From Hylemonella gracilis (GTDB lineage: Bacteria; Pseudomonadota; Gammaproteobacteria; Burkholderiales; Burkholderiaceae_C): DNA of 64,000 nt. The notes under the pieces were generated by a model. The model was given only the letters and a program-made list of their open reading frames with translations, was not told where the DNA came from and did not search any database. This document shows, one piece after another, positions 38,722-49,181 of the stretch. Position 1 is the stretch's first letter. Each line of letters starts with the position of its first letter. Where the stretch lies: the NCBI RefSeq assembly GCF_004328645.1, contig NZ_CP031395.1:1637501-1701500 (forward strand), given 5' to 3'. Both the position numbers and the translations under genes were made by a program.

Positions 38722-38798
38722 GAGTTCATTCTCCGGTGTCGATTCCAAACCCGTGATGACGGGCAACAAAAAATTGTCGACAAATTATAAGGACGTCC

Positions 38799-39662
38799 AT
38801 GAAGCTAGTCATGACACTGTTGGTCAAAAACGAGGAGGACACAATAGAAACCAACATCCGTTTCCATGCAGATCAAGGCGTGGATGCTTTTATCGTCATG
38901 GACAATGGTTCAACCGACGCGACGCCAGAAATTCTGAAGATCTTGCAAAAGGAATACGACCTGACCGTCGTCCACAATGCCTCGACGGCATACAAGCAAA
39001 GCGAATGGATGACGGGCATGGCCCGGCAGGCTCGCAGGGAACTAGGCGCTGACTTGGTCATCAGCAACGACGCCGATGAGTTCTGGAGCACGCATGATGG
39101 CAGTTCCCTGAAAAGCAAACTGACCTCGCAGGAGTCAGTGGTGACGGTCCGACGCTACAACTTCATTCTGGATGAGGCGCAAGGCGAGGATCGCGATGGT
39201 TATGTGCATTGCAGCAATCGCGTGATCAACCCGATTCTCTACACCTCTCAGGAATATGAGGTCCAGAAGAAGTTATCCATGCCCTTGCAGAGGATCGCCC
39301 CCAAGGTCATCGTCAACCCTGTGGGGCTGCTTCACATCAACGGGGGCAATCATCGTGCCAAGCACATCATGTTTTGGCGCAATCGCGTGTCTGAAGACAT
39401 TGTCGTGGACCACTATCCCATCCTAAGCTATCGAAATTTTGAGAAAAAAATTCAAAGTCGCCAAATCATCCGTACCCTGCATCCGGAGAGAAGGCTCAAT
39501 GTGCATTACCGACGCTGGTTGGCCAGCCTGGATTCGGGCGAGTTGAGGCAAGAGTATCGACAGATGTTGGTTAACGAGAAAGAGTGCGAAGTCCTACAGC
39601 GCTTTGGCGTGATTGAGCAGGTTAAGCCGACTGCCTTGGCGCGCTGGCATGCTGCGCGTTAG
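38799..39662 (+). CDS. Family 2-like glycosyltransferase
   Basis: This 287-residue protein of the Glyco_tranf_2_4 type (GT-A fold) has a nucleotide-binding start [31 protein letters not shown] (34-46) and a metal-binding NDADEFW (90-96). AAGGA lies upstream of the ATG. A similar protein lies at 49838-50674. It presumably adds a sugar to the LPS or surface polysaccharide. It is followed after 19 bases by the epimerase gene. Confidence 0.85.
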   Translation: MKLVMTLLVKNEEDTIETNIRFHADQGVDAFIVMDNGSTDATPEILKILQKEYDLTVVHNASTAYKQSEWMTGMARQARRELGADLVISNDADEFWSTHDGSSLKSKLTSQESVVTVRRYNFILDEAQGEDRDGYVHCSNRVINPILYTSQEYEVQKKLSMPLQRIAPKVIVNPVGLLHINGGNHRAKHIMFWRNRVSEDIVVDHYPILSYRNFEKKIQSRQIIRTLHPERRLNVHYRRWLASLDSGELRQEYRQMLVNEKECEVLQRFGVIEQVKPTALARWHAAR

Positions 39663-39681
39663 ATTTGATCCATATCCGATC

Positions 39682-40704
39682 ATGCAAAAAAAACATTACC
39701 TGATTACTGGCACCGCCGGATTCATTGGGTTCCATCTCGCTCAACGTCTGCTGCAAGAGGGGCATTCCGTGGTCGGTTTCGATGGCATGACCAAGTATTA
39801 CGACCCACGCCTGAAAGAACGCCGCCACGCCATTTTGAGTGAGTTCGGTACGTTCACGCCGGTGATCGGAATGTTAGAAGACAAGGCCGTACTGGACAAG
39901 GCCGCCAGCTACGACAAGCCAGACGTCATTGTCCATCTGGCGGCGCAGGCGGGCGTGCGTTATAGCTTGGAGAATCCCAAGGCATATGTGGATTCCAATT
40001 TGATTGGCACGTGGAACATGCTGGAATTGGCGAAAGAACACCGTCCTGAGCACCTGCTTATTGCTTCCACTTCATCCATTTACGGTTCCAACGAAAAAAT
40101 CCCCTTTGCCGAAATAGATCGCGCCGACGAACCCATGACGTTGTACGCGGCGACGAAGAAATCAGGCGAGTTGATGGCGCACAGTTATGCCCATCTGCAC
40201 AAGATTCCGACGACTGCATTCCGCTTCTTCACCGTCTATGGCCCCTGGGGCCGTCCCGACATGGCATTGTTCAAGTTCGTGGACAGCATCTTGCGCGGCC
40301 AAGCGATCGATATCTATGGTGAAGGGAAAATGAGCCGCGATTTCACCTACATCGATGATTTGATCGAAGGCATCGTCAGATTGATGCGGGTGATGCCGGG
40401 TGAGAATAATCGGGTTACGAATATCGACACGTTGTCGCAGCATGCGCCCTTTCGCGTCGTCAATATTGGTGGCGGGCAGCCTGTCGAGCTGATGAAATTC
40501 GTTGAGACGGTGGAGCAAGCGGTCGGTCGTCCGGCCCTGCGGAACATGCTGCCCATGCAGCAAGGTGATGTTCCGCGTACTTATGCAGCACCTGAATTGC
40601 TCGAAGCTTTGACAGAGTTTCGTCCGGACATTCCGGTTGCTGTAGGCGTTCAGAAGTTCGTCGAGTGGTATACGTCGTACCTCGCCGAAGTAGAAATCAG
40701 ATAG
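39682..40704 (+). CDS. NAD-dependent epimerase, UDP-glucuronate 4-epimerase-like
   Basis: This 340-residue short-chain extended-type enzyme has the NAD-binding ITGTAGFIG (8-16), a catalytic serine/threonine region STSSIYG (129-135) and YAATK (155-159). [15 protein letters not shown] and the following [19 protein letters not shown] are typical of UDP-glucuronate epimerases (GlaE/LspL/WbpP group). It would supply UDP-galacturonate or a related precursor to the neighbouring transferases. The start is the ATG just before QKKHYLITG. Confidence 0.88.
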   Translation: MQKKHYLITGTAGFIGFHLAQRLLQEGHSVVGFDGMTKYYDPRLKERRHAILSEFGTFTPVIGMLEDKAVLDKAASYDKPDVIVHLAAQAGVRYSLENPKAYVDSNLIGTWNMLELAKEHRPEHLLIASTSSIYGSNEKIPFAEIDRADEPMTLYAATKKSGELMAHSYAHLHKIPTTAFRFFTVYGPWGRPDMALFKFVDSILRGQAIDIYGEGKMSRDFTYIDDLIEGIVRLMRVMPGENNRVTNIDTLSQHAPFRVVNIGGGQPVELMKFVETVEQAVGRPALRNMLPMQQGDVPRTYAAPELLEALTEFRPDIPVAVGVQKFVEWYTSYLAEVEIR

Positions 40705-40725
40705 GCGACCGAATGCGGGAAGGCT

Positions 40726-41394
40726 TTACCGTTGTAACCACTTTTCGATACGTCCCAGAATGCCTCTTCGCTTGGGCTGTTTGATCGGGAAGGCTGCGGC
40801 CGATGCCTTGGCCAGCTTTTTCAGATCAAGCGCAGCAACAGTGCTTTCATAGGAACCGCGTGGCGCGACGAGAACCCAAAAACCTTGTCGCACCGGTTGG
40901 AGATAGAGAATCTCGAATCGCGCAGTCAGGCGCTGCAGCCACCAACTGGGCGCCTCTTGGATGATGTGGGCGTTGCGCCCGTCACTCAATATTTTCTTTG
41001 CGGGACCTGTGTGAATCGAGAAGAGCCCATAGCTCTTGGTGATACCTGCAAGGTCGTCGAGCACACCATCTAGCAGATGCGGCTCGATGTGTTCCAACAC
41101 ATCGATGCAGCACACGAGGTCTGCGGGGTGCGGCGAACCATATTCGGGAAACACGGGATCATAGGGGTGATAACGGACGGCACCGTGTCCCATGGTGTCC
41201 AACTTGTGCTTCAGCGCACGCTTGCCCGCGCCGTAATCAGCCAGCGACTGCACGCCGCTCAGCTTGATCAACTGGCTAACCAGCGGCGCATACATGACCG
41301 ACGCCACACCATACCGCCGGCTTTTATGCAGTTTCTGCTGCTCTGCCAGATAGGTTGCAGAAATAGTGGTGAGTGGTGGTGTGGGCTGGGTCAT
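40726..41394 (-). CDS. SAM-dependent methyltransferase
   Basis: This 222-residue class I methyltransferase has a weakly conserved SAM-binding loop SLADYGAGKRAL (about 50-61) and the acidic motif CCIDVLEHIEP (about 94-104). It probably methylates a sugar or a glycan intermediate because it lies in the polysaccharide locus. It is read leftward, the last gene of the run that begins with the acyltransferase and O-antigen ligase genes. Confidence 0.8.
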   Translation of the reverse strand: MTQPTPPLTTISATYLAEQQKLHKSRRYGVASVMYAPLVSQLIKLSGVQSLADYGAGKRALKHKLDTMGHGAVRYHPYDPVFPEYGSPHPADLVCCIDVLEHIEPHLLDGVLDDLAGITKSYGLFSIHTGPAKKILSDGRNAHIIQEAPSWWLQRLTARFEILYLQPVRQGFWVLVAPRGSYESTVAALDLKKLAKASAAAFPIKQPKRRGILGRIEKWLQR

Positions 41395-41418
41395 TGGGAA
41401 TCTCCTTAACTTGGCATG

Positions 41419-42750
41419 CTAACGCATAGGCTGGGCCACTTCGGCCCGTCTCGCCATGACCAATTGCGCCGCCAGGACGCAGACGAGCAGGGCGTAAGTC
41501 ATGCCATTGAACGCAGACTTGTATATCACCACGCTGACAAGTCCAAACGCAAACACGGAGCCAATCGTCAGTATTCCAGCTGCTGCGTGGGCGCGCTGAT
41601 GAGCGTCTCCGATCGAAATTGCATGCCGCAAGCAACGGATGAAGAAAACCAATGGTCCGAGAATTATCCCGAGATAAGCCAGCAATCCTACGCTCCCGCG
41701 TGTGGCCATCGTGTGCAAGATGTCTGAATGAGCATGGCTCCATGGATGGAAAGCCGGGATGTCACCCTGAACGATCATGCGTTTGAGTTCGGGTTGGTAC
41801 TCGGTAATTCCTATACCTATGAACGGATGTCGTAAGAACATCTGCCAAGCCGCTTCCCACATGCCGAAGCGTGCACCAATCGAAGTATCGAAATTTTCCT
41901 TTTTGACCTGCTGGATGTCATATACCATTTCAGTTAAACGTAACTTTTGCTGCAAGGTATGAGAGTTCAACAAGAGTACGCCACTGAGTATTGTCCCCAC
42001 CAGTCCGAGAACCAGCATCCAGCGGTGAAAGCGGTCTTTGCGAAATGTCAGCAGTAAGCCAATAAGTAGTGGCAGTGGCAACAAGGACGAGCGCGAGCCC
42101 GATGCCATGCTGGCAAACATTGCCAGCATGGCAAGTGCGAGCAGACAGACACGCCATCGAGCGCGCATTTGCGTGGACAGTGCACTGAAAAGAATCAAGA
42201 GCATGGCAGCTATCATGCTCCAATTGCCGAAGCGAATCGGAGAGCCGCTGAGTTCACCCGCGCGTGCCAGTCCCTGGATGGCGGTGTCATGTACACCATG
42301 CCAAGTGGCAAGCAATGCTGCGACAACAAGCCCCCAAAGCAGGCTATTGGGACTTGCATGGGTGACAGTTGCTAGAACGAGCACGCTCAAAACCAAAATT
42401 AAAACGTACTGCCAGTAGTTGTAGATATAGGCCTTCTCCAAAGGCACGGGAGAACTTAGGAAGAACAATCCCGACATCAGCCCCCAAAGCAGAAATGGCC
42501 AGGCAATCCAACGCAAATCTGGTTGCTTGGCGTGCAAGAAGATAGAGCGTATGCCGGATCGTGTTTCCGCATGGGCCCACACGGTGATGAAAGCAAACAA
42601 GGCAACCCAGGATGTGCCAACCATTTTTTGGCTCTGAAGAAACAGAGCCCCAAATACGCCGAATGTCAGAGTATTTAGAAGCAGACGCCTCCATGCATCA
42701 AGTAGATTGGACGATGGCGAGGACATAGGTGATAGGGCTTGATCTGACAT
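41419..42750 (-). CDS. O-antigen ligase / polymerase-like membrane protein
   Basis: This 443-residue protein has about ten to twelve hydrophobic helices and the Wzy_C-type periplasmic loop, containing ARFGMWEAAWQMFLRHPFIG, GITEYQPEL and SHAHSDILHTMATRG. These are the hallmarks of the WaaL/RfaL O-antigen ligase family, which transfers polysaccharide from undecaprenyl diphosphate to the lipid A core. I use ATG 42750; a TTG at 42756 would overlap the previous stop. Ligases and Wzy polymerases cannot be separated safely by sequence alone. Confidence 0.82.
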   Translation of the reverse strand: MSDQALSPMSSPSSNLLDAWRRLLLNTLTFGVFGALFLQSQKMVGTSWVALFAFITVWAHAETRSGIRSIFLHAKQPDLRWIAWPFLLWGLMSGLFFLSSPVPLEKAYIYNYWQYVLILVLSVLVLATVTHASPNSLLWGLVVAALLATWHGVHDTAIQGLARAGELSGSPIRFGNWSMIAAMLLILFSALSTQMRARWRVCLLALAMLAMFASMASGSRSSLLPLPLLIGLLLTFRKDRFHRWMLVLGLVGTILSGVLLLNSHTLQQKLRLTEMVYDIQQVKKENFDTSIGARFGMWEAAWQMFLRHPFIGIGITEYQPELKRMIVQGDIPAFHPWSHAHSDILHTMATRGSVGLLAYLGIILGPLVFFIRCLRHAISIGDAHQRAHAAAGILTIGSVFAFGLVSVVIYKSAFNGMTYALLVCVLAAQLVMARRAEVAQPMR

Positions 42751-42752
42751 TT

Positions 42753-44777
42753 TCAACGCGCCATCGCATCGAGGTATGGCTTAAGCACTTTGCTCACAAG
42801 GAAACGCCCTCCACTGTATCGCGAAAGATGGTCTTCATCTCGGTACAAACTTGCCCCCTCTTCATTGAAAAGCAAGCATTCGTCAATAGGACAAAATGCA
42901 TCGATGCTGGGAATGATGGTTACACCATGCAACTGACTCAACGCAGCCAAGTAATCCTTTTGCCGGGTAAGCACTTGAGCTTTTAGTAAGCGTGGCGAGG
43001 CCGATGTGCCTTGCATTAGGTGTAAGACAGCGCGCAATGGCTGCCCAGGTTCGAGCATGCGTGGATCGAAAGTAAGTTCCGGGTTGTCCGCAAGTACATA
43101 AACGTGCTTGCCCAGTTGATTCATACGATCGATGATCGGTTGCAGCACACGTTGCACCCGTTCCGAGTCCATTTTCTCCGCGCTCATGATCAGGAACACG
43201 GAATGTACTTCTGCATTCTGCCGAATGCTGAGCGCGATCCGGTCTATTACACTGGGCAGCGCCTTTGCAGGAATGCCGTGTCTGAAAGCGGAGCGTCCCA
43301 CCAGCCACGTGTTGAGTCCGAGGCTGGCGTTGTAGTCTGCGACGGCTTCGTAAGCGGCCAGTGCGTGGCTATCACCCCAGAGGACTGCAGTCCGGGCTCC
43401 TTGCGCATTGTGGTAGCGGCAGTACGGTAAGAACTTCCCCGTGCCTCCGGAAAAGTCCGGATTTGCGAGGAGGTCCTTGTACAAATCACCAAATCGCAGG
43501 CGGCAAGCCTCGTCACTGTTTTCGGCGGTGGATCGGTCAACCAGTCGATGCCGGCCCGTCTCCTCAGTCGCGGGTTCACCCGATGTCGACAGGTGGATGC
43601 CATAACCTGTCAAGCCTGCAAGCGTCAGTGCGACAGTCAGTCCGATGGCTTTGGCCCCGAGAAACTTGCCAAACCGCAGAGGTCGCTCCACCAGTTTGTA
43701 GGTCAGCGCAGCCAGAATGATTGCCGCACCAAGCAATATCCAGCGCAAGCCGAAGGCCGGCATTTCCCCCAGAATGATGCGGGGAAAAACCAGCAAAGGC
43801 CAGTGCCATAGGTAAAGGGGGTAGCTGATGAGGCCGATCCACACCAACGGCCGCCAACTTAAAAATCTGTTGAATGGGGTGGGGTTGCCCGCCCTCGTGC
43901 CGGCGGCAATCAGCAAAACAGTACCCAACACGGGGGCCAGTGCTTGTATGCCGGGAAAGCGCCGCTCTTGAGCTTTCAGGGAAAGTAGCAAGAGAAGAAA
44001 GCCGACCCCGGCCATCCAATGCTCTTTATGACCCCGGTAGCGGCGTCTTGTATCGTTTTCGGGGGGCGGTGTCGGCGATGTGATGGCGGCGTGCTTCTGT
44101 CGCTGCCAAAAAGCCAACAGCACACCAGCCAACAATTCCCAAAAGCGCGTCATGGGCATGTAGAAATCAAACGCCGGGTTGATTCTGTAGACCGCGAGAT
44201 TCCAGCCGAAAGACGCCAGGGTTATCAGTCCAATACCCACGGCGATACGTGACTGCTTGCGCCAAGTGCCGAGGGAGACCAGATAAATGAACAGCGGGAA
44301 GACGAGATAGAACTGTTCTTCGATCCCAAGGCTCCATAGATGAAGCAAGGGTTTGACTGCCCCCGCTTCGTCGAAATAGCCGGTTTCCCCGAAAAGCACG
44401 AGGTTGGAGACGAAACCCGCGCCGCTCGCGACATGTTTGCCCAGGTTGCCAAAATCTTCGGGCAGCAGAGCGAAATAGCCAAAAAGTAGGCAGGTGCCCA
44501 GCACCAGCAGCAAGCCCGGAAGAATGCGGCGCGCACGCCGCGCATAGAAATCCAACAGGCTGAAGCGGTTTTCCGCGAAGGCGTCCAACAGGACGCCTCC
44601 GATCAGGTAGCCGGAAATGACAAAAAAAACGTCGACACCAATAAAACCGCCGCGCACTGCGCCGGGGAAGTAGTGGTGAAACACCACTGCCAACACGGCG
44701 AAGGCGCGGAGCCCATCGATGTCGAAGCGCCAAGTGCCCGGATTCGGATGGCGGGCACCAGAAGAAGCTGCCATCAA
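42753..44777 (-). CDS. OafA-type O-acetyltransferase: acyltransferase 3 membrane domain plus SGNH domain
   Basis: This 674-residue protein has an N-terminal acyltransferase-3 region of about ten helices (FDIDGLRAFAVLAVVFHHY, 18-36; GVDVFFVISGYLIG, 47-60; FYARRARRILP, 77-87). A C-terminal SGNH hydrolase-like domain has GDSH at 468-471 and a DEDHLS near the end. Such proteins acetylate O-antigen or other surface sugars using acetyl-CoA across the membrane. It overlaps the upstream glycosyltransferase by four bases (ATGA). Confidence 0.92.
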   Translation of the reverse strand: MMAASSGARHPNPGTWRFDIDGLRAFAVLAVVFHHYFPGAVRGGFIGVDVFFVISGYLIGGVLLDAFAENRFSLLDFYARRARRILPGLLLVLGTCLLFGYFALLPEDFGNLGKHVASGAGFVSNLVLFGETGYFDEAGAVKPLLHLWSLGIEEQFYLVFPLFIYLVSLGTWRKQSRIAVGIGLITLASFGWNLAVYRINPAFDFYMPMTRFWELLAGVLLAFWQRQKHAAITSPTPPPENDTRRRYRGHKEHWMAGVGFLLLLLSLKAQERRFPGIQALAPVLGTVLLIAAGTRAGNPTPFNRFLSWRPLVWIGLISYPLYLWHWPLLVFPRIILGEMPAFGLRWILLGAAIILAALTYKLVERPLRFGKFLGAKAIGLTVALTLAGLTGYGIHLSTSGEPATEETGRHRLVDRSTAENSDEACRLRFGDLYKDLLANPDFSGGTGKFLPYCRYHNAQGARTAVLWGDSHALAAYEAVADYNASLGLNTWLVGRSAFRHGIPAKALPSVIDRIALSIRQNAEVHSVFLIMSAEKMDSERVQRVLQPIIDRMNQLGKHVYVLADNPELTFDPRMLEPGQPLRAVLHLMQGTSASPRLLKAQVLTRQKDYLAALSQLHGVTIIPSIDAFCPIDECLLFNEEGASLYRDEDHLSRYSGGRFLVSKVLKPYLDAMAR

Positions 44778-45505
44778 CCCTCGCGTTGCAACTTGCTCTT
44801 CGCGGTGGTTGTCAATTGGAATACATCAGCCTCTTTGCAATTGTTCGCCGCCGCGTATTCGCGGAACCATTCCTCGGAGTACCCGCAATCCTTGTAGTCG
44901 GGGTAGAACGGCCCACCTTCGGTGTAATGCAGCATCGACGGATTCTTGAAGTGGTTGTAGTCCACCAATGTGTTCCATTCCAGCGGCAGAGAGCCAATCA
45001 AGTTGTCGTTCTCCAGCCATTTGAACTGGTGGAGTTGAAGACCCGTAGCGGTATTCACATAGTCCGGCGTCAGCGCCTTGCATTTGGCGTTGTTGAACAG
45101 GATCACGCTGGACCAGTTCTTTTTCTCATACCGAGTCTGAGTGGCGTGCATGAACTTCTCGGCTTCTCCGGGGTCATGCTCGTGCTTGCAGACCATGGTT
45201 GCATACTTGTCATCGCGAAGCGCCCACAGCTTGGCAATGTCATCGACGGCAATGATGTCGTTGTCCATGAAAATGGACCAGCCCTCGTAATTGGAGAGGT
45301 AGGGCGTGAAGAAGCGGGAAAATGAAAACTCAGTGGATTGCAGCGGATTCACGTCGCGCGTGTACAGGCGGCCCAGATTGGTCAGGCTGATCGGGCAGAA
45401 CGTCACCGGTGCCGTAGCTCGTGCGGTGATGCTGTGCACCAAGGTCTGAAACGCTACCGGAATGCGGCGGTCGTAACCAATGAAGATTCTGATCGGTTCG
45501 TTCAT
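44774..45505 (-). CDS. Glycosyltransferase (GT8-like)
   Basis: This 243-residue protein begins MNEPIRIFIGYDRRIPVAF and has a metal-binding MDNDIIAVDDI (about 80-90). It ends with NTLVDYNHFKNPSMLHYTEGGP, a pattern of short GT8-like or related GT-A enzymes. It is translationally coupled to the acetyltransferase, so it likely acts on the same glycan. Donor and acceptor cannot be assigned. Confidence 0.75.
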   Translation of the reverse strand: MNEPIRIFIGYDRRIPVAFQTLVHSITARATAPVTFCPISLTNLGRLYTRDVNPLQSTEFSFSRFFTPYLSNYEGWSIFMDNDIIAVDDIAKLWALRDDKYATMVCKHEHDPGEAEKFMHATQTRYEKKNWSSVILFNNAKCKALTPDYVNTATGLQLHQFKWLENDNLIGSLPLEWNTLVDYNHFKNPSMLHYTEGGPFYPDYKDCGYSEEWFREYAAANNCKEADVFQLTTTAKSKLQREG

Positions 45506-45514
45506 GATGTAAGG

Positions 45515-47319
45515 TCAGGCGTAAGCCCGTGTCATGTTGAGGACTATTTTGGCGAACTCGTCCATATCGGGAGTGCCAGTGGGCCAAGTATAGGTGCTCA
45601 ATTCGGCAGCATTCAATGGCCGATTTTGATGTGCATCAATGATGCCTTTCAAAAGTGTGACCAGCGGCGTCTTGCCGCTCACGTAGACCGCGTTGCGATG
45701 ATTTTCGCTAGGCAGCGTGGACATTCCCGGTAGATGGTGATAGCGGTTGTGGGCCGAATGCAGCAGCACCGGCCGACCAGCACCCAGTGCTTCGTCGATG
45801 GTCGTTGAAATGCAGGCCACCAGCAAATCCGTTGCTGCGAGTGCCTGCTTGAACGAGCCTTCGTTGCTGATTTCCACGTTGGGGTAGTGCGGAACAAACT
45901 GCTTGATCGCGGCCAAGTTGATTTCGGTCTTGTTGTTCTGTGGCTTCAGTCGTACGACAAGCTTTGCTTCCGGAATCTGGCCAACTGCTTCAGCCAATTC
46001 CGCAATGCCGTTGATGAATTCATCCGGCGTCTCCACTATCCAGGGAATGTGGTTGTTTTCGCCCACGTAGTTGCCAGCGAACATGATTTGAAAAGTCGGC
46101 TTGTCATGAGCGACTGCCAATACTGTGTTCTGCCGGACTCCGATGACTTTTGCACCGTGCGGTGACAGTTCCCGGATCAACTCAGCAATAGCAGGAAAAC
46201 GCACGGCCAGAACGGTTGCATGGTCACTGTAAATACGGCCGAGAGAAGCCCATAAGTCACCCATCGCTTTGGACGGCGCCTCGCGTTGGGGCGTGTGAGA
46301 AGCATGATTGAACAGAACGACCTGGGTTCCGAGTTTGCGCGCGACGCGACACGCGGAGATCCTGAAGCTTGTGTTGATTGCATCCGTGCTGATCACGGCT
46401 GGCTTAAGCATCGACATTTGGTCTGGCATCGCGCGTTCGTACCCTAGTGCGAGCCCGACGATCCTTTCCATATACGGTTCGGATATCTCAAAGACCTTGC
46501 GTCGAAAATCATCCGCAATTCCCGCTGTCACCGCCTTCATCTCAGGCATGTGTGACTTGACGCGATGTGGATGGAAAAAGTAGGTGGGCGGATGCATTCT
46601 TGGGGCAGCAAGACCTCCCCTGAGTCGAAGGGCACGACCCAAGGAACGCTGCACAGCCTTGATGGCTTTGAAGAGGTTTTCAGGGGTTTGCGTGGTGTTT
46701 CAAGGACCGCCAGCGCCGAATCATGTTTGCGAGCGGCAATTGAGAAACTGTGAGAGGACGGTCGGACCCCGTCGATGATCAACAGCTTCTTTCGATTCGC
46801 CAGCAACAAACGTATGCAGAAGCCGTTCAAGCGAATCAGCATTCGATGCATCCATGACAAATCCAGCGGGTCCAAAGTGGATAGTCTTGCGCGCGACATC
46901 TCACCAAAGACGGTTTCGAAAGCCTCTTGAGGGGTGTTCGCGCGCTGCAAGACGCCATTGGAATCCACCCAATGAATTTCTTCCAAGCCTTGCAAGGACT
47001 GGTAGAAAAATGAGCCTATGCCAAGTTCGTGAAAGTAGGCGCATCGCCCAGCTTCTACTTGTGTGTCAGTCAGACCTTGTTGCCGTGCCAGTCGTTCGAA
47101 CTCAAGTAGCCCATTCTTCAGGTGCATGACGGTTTGAGCATGCATGTGGTCGTTGTAGATGTCGGAGGAGCGAATCACCTCATGACCACTGTCGTGACCG
47201 AATACAGCTGCAGCGGCGGGCGTGAAAGTCAGAAGTCGAGCACCCCGTCGCAAGTTCTGTCTTTGGACGACTCTCGCTTCTTTTTCGTCTCGAATGATGA
47301 TGGTCGGTCTATGGAGCAT
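45515..47319 (-). pseudogene. Unrecognised GT-B-like surface-glycan protein, frameshifted copy
   Basis: This is a tandem copy of the gene at 47322-49181 broken into two frames. The N-terminal part from ATG 47319 (MLHRPTIIIRDEKEA) reads to about 46680. The C-terminal part (IRELSPHGAKVIGVRQ, LLVACISTTIDEALGAGRPVLLH) is in another frame and ends at 45515. Adding one A in the run at 46677-46680 (complement) joins them into one protein aligned with its neighbour over the full length. Homology shows the break is an indel, not two genes. It may be a sequencing undercall or a genuine pseudogene. Confidence 0.75.
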
Positions 47320-47321
47320 GA

Positions 47322-49181
47322 CTAAACTGTCTTCGTGTTCCAGGGTTGAGTTGCAGGTGCGCTGAGGACAAATCGCGCAAACTCGTCCATGTTGGGAGTG
47401 GTGTCGGGCCAAATAAGGGCTTTCAACTCCTGTTCATTCAAAGGCCGATCTCGATGTGCATTTATGACGCCTTGCAAAAGCACGACCAGTGGTGTCTTGC
47501 CGCTTACGTAGACCGCGCTGCGATGCGCCGCTGTAGGCGGCGTGGACATGCCCGGCAGATGCTGGTAGCGGCCGCGGGTGGAATGCAGCAGCACTGGCCG
47601 ACCAGCACCCAGTGCTTCGTCGATGGTGGTTGAGATGCAGGCCACCAGCAAATCTGACTCAGCGAGTGCCTGTTTGAACGTACCTTCATTGCTGATTGCC
47701 ACGTTCGGATACTGCGGTAAGAACTTGCGCAGCGTTTCGGGATTGCATTCCGGCTTGGCGTTCACCTTGACCCGAATCACCAACGTTGCTTGCGGAATCT
47801 GGCTGATGGCCTCGGCCAGTTCGGCGATGCCATCGAGAAATTCATCCGGAGTCTCCAGCATCCACGGGATATGGTTATGCAAGCCCATGTAGTTTCCCGC
47901 GAACAGGATCCGAAACGGGCGATTGCCTTGTGGAGGCGCAAGCTTTTGCGTCTGACGAACGCCAATCACTTTGTCGCCATGGGGGGACAGTTCCTTTACC
48001 AGTTCCGCGATCGAGGGCGCCCTCGCTGCAAGAATGGTCGAATGGTCGTTGTAAATTCTTCCCAGAGACGCCCACAGATCGCCCATCGTCTTTGAGGGCT
48101 CTTCGGTTTGCGGCGTGTGCGAGGCGTGATTGAATAGCACCACTTGCTTGCCCATGGTCTTGGCCGCGCGAGAGGCGGAGATGGCAAAGCCGGTGAACGG
48201 CGAATCCGTGCTGATGATGTCCGGCGCCAGCTGTGCGATGTCCAGGGGAACCTGGAGCTCATGGCCCAGCGCATGCCGTATGACTTTCTCTAGGTACTTT
48301 ATGGAGACCTTCAGGGTTGCCTTGCGGAATTCGTCGTGGACTCCGGCAATGATCCCTTCGATCTCCGGCATGTGAGATCTGGTTTCTTGCGGCCAGAAGA
48401 AGTAACGGGGCAGGCGCGTGCCCGTGAACTCCTTCTTGCTGCGCATCAGCACCAGGGAGCCCGCCATGTAGATCACGGTTTTCAGTAGACTTTTGGGCAG
48501 AGGACGGGACAGCAGGATCACCAGACGCGGGTCTTGCCTGTAGGTCGCATGCGCAAAATTTTGCGAAGAAGGTCGTGCCTTGTCGATGATCAGCAGTTTC
48601 TTCCTGCCTTTCATCAGCCTGTCCATGCGGGCCTTGTAAAGCTTCAGCAACCAGAAATGCAGGGGGAAATACGGGCCGTCCTGTTCAAGGTTTGCGATGT
48701 CGACTTCAGGCTTGAGCATCCGCCTGTGGATGAAGCCACCAAAAACGCCTTCGAACACCTCGTCAAAATTCCTGCTGCCTTTCAGCTTTCCGCGGGTGTC
48801 CAACCAGAAGGTTTCCTTGAAGCCGCGCAATGAATGCCAAAAAAAGGAAGCAGTCGCGAGCTTGTAGAAGTAGGTGATGCGAGTGGCTTCGATTTGCGTG
48901 TCCGTCAGCCCGTGCAATCGAGCGAGCCGGTCGAACTCTTCCAACCCGTCTTTCAAGTGCTCGACGGTTCGCGCATGCAGGTCGTCGCCGTAGACGTTCG
49001 TGGTCCGAATCACTTCGTAGCTTGGATCGTCTGCAAACACGGCCGCAGCGGCTGGGGTCAGTGTCAGCAGCCGGGCATTTTTGGCCAGGGGCTTGCGTTT
49101 GATGGTGTTCGCGTCTGCCACATCGCGAACGACAATCACGGGCCGGTCAGACATGGGCGGTGATCCACAGAGCCTGGTCAT
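47322..49181 (-). CDS. Unrecognised two-part surface-glycan biosynthesis protein, probably GT-B-like
   Basis: This protein of 619 residues (610 if started at the ATG at 49154) belongs to no family I can name with certainty. The N-terminal third (ARLLTLTPAAAAVF, LKDGLEEFDRLARLHGLTD) resembles surface-carbohydrate biosynthesis proteins of spirochaetes and other bacteria. The C-terminal half has VVLFNHASHTPQ, PFRILFAGNYMG, NVAISNEGTFKQALAESD and ACISTTIDEALGAGRPVLLH, which looks like the nucleotide-sugar half of a GT-B transferase. It overlaps the upstream gene by four bases and has a tandem frameshifted paralogue 2 bases downstream. Confidence 0.65.
   Translation of the reverse strand: MTRLCGSPPMSDRPVIVVRDVADANTIKRKPLAKNARLLTLTPAAAAVFADDPSYEVIRTTNVYGDDLHARTVEHLKDGLEEFDRLARLHGLTDTQIEATRITYFYKLATASFFWHSLRGFKETFWLDTRGKLKGSRNFDEVFEGVFGGFIHRRMLKPEVDIANLEQDGPYFPLHFWLLKLYKARMDRLMKGRKKLLIIDKARPSSQNFAHATYRQDPRLVILLSRPLPKSLLKTVIYMAGSLVLMRSKKEFTGTRLPRYFFWPQETRSHMPEIEGIIAGVHDEFRKATLKVSIKYLEKVIRHALGHELQVPLDIAQLAPDIISTDSPFTGFAISASRAAKTMGKQVVLFNHASHTPQTEEPSKTMGDLWASLGRIYNDHSTILAARAPSIAELVKELSPHGDKVIGVRQTQKLAPPQGNRPFRILFAGNYMGLHNHIPWMLETPDEFLDGIAELAEAISQIPQATLVIRVKVNAKPECNPETLRKFLPQYPNVAISNEGTFKQALAESDLLVACISTTIDEALGAGRPVLLHSTRGRYQHLPGMSTPPTAAHRSAVYVSGKTPLVVLLQGVINAHRDRPLNEQELKALIWPDTTPNMDEFARFVLSAPATQPWNTKTV

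Noticed and set aside
38774..38783. The palindrome TTGTCGACAA before a glycosyltransferase gene
   Set aside because: It is only ten bases long, occurs once and matches no operator I can name.
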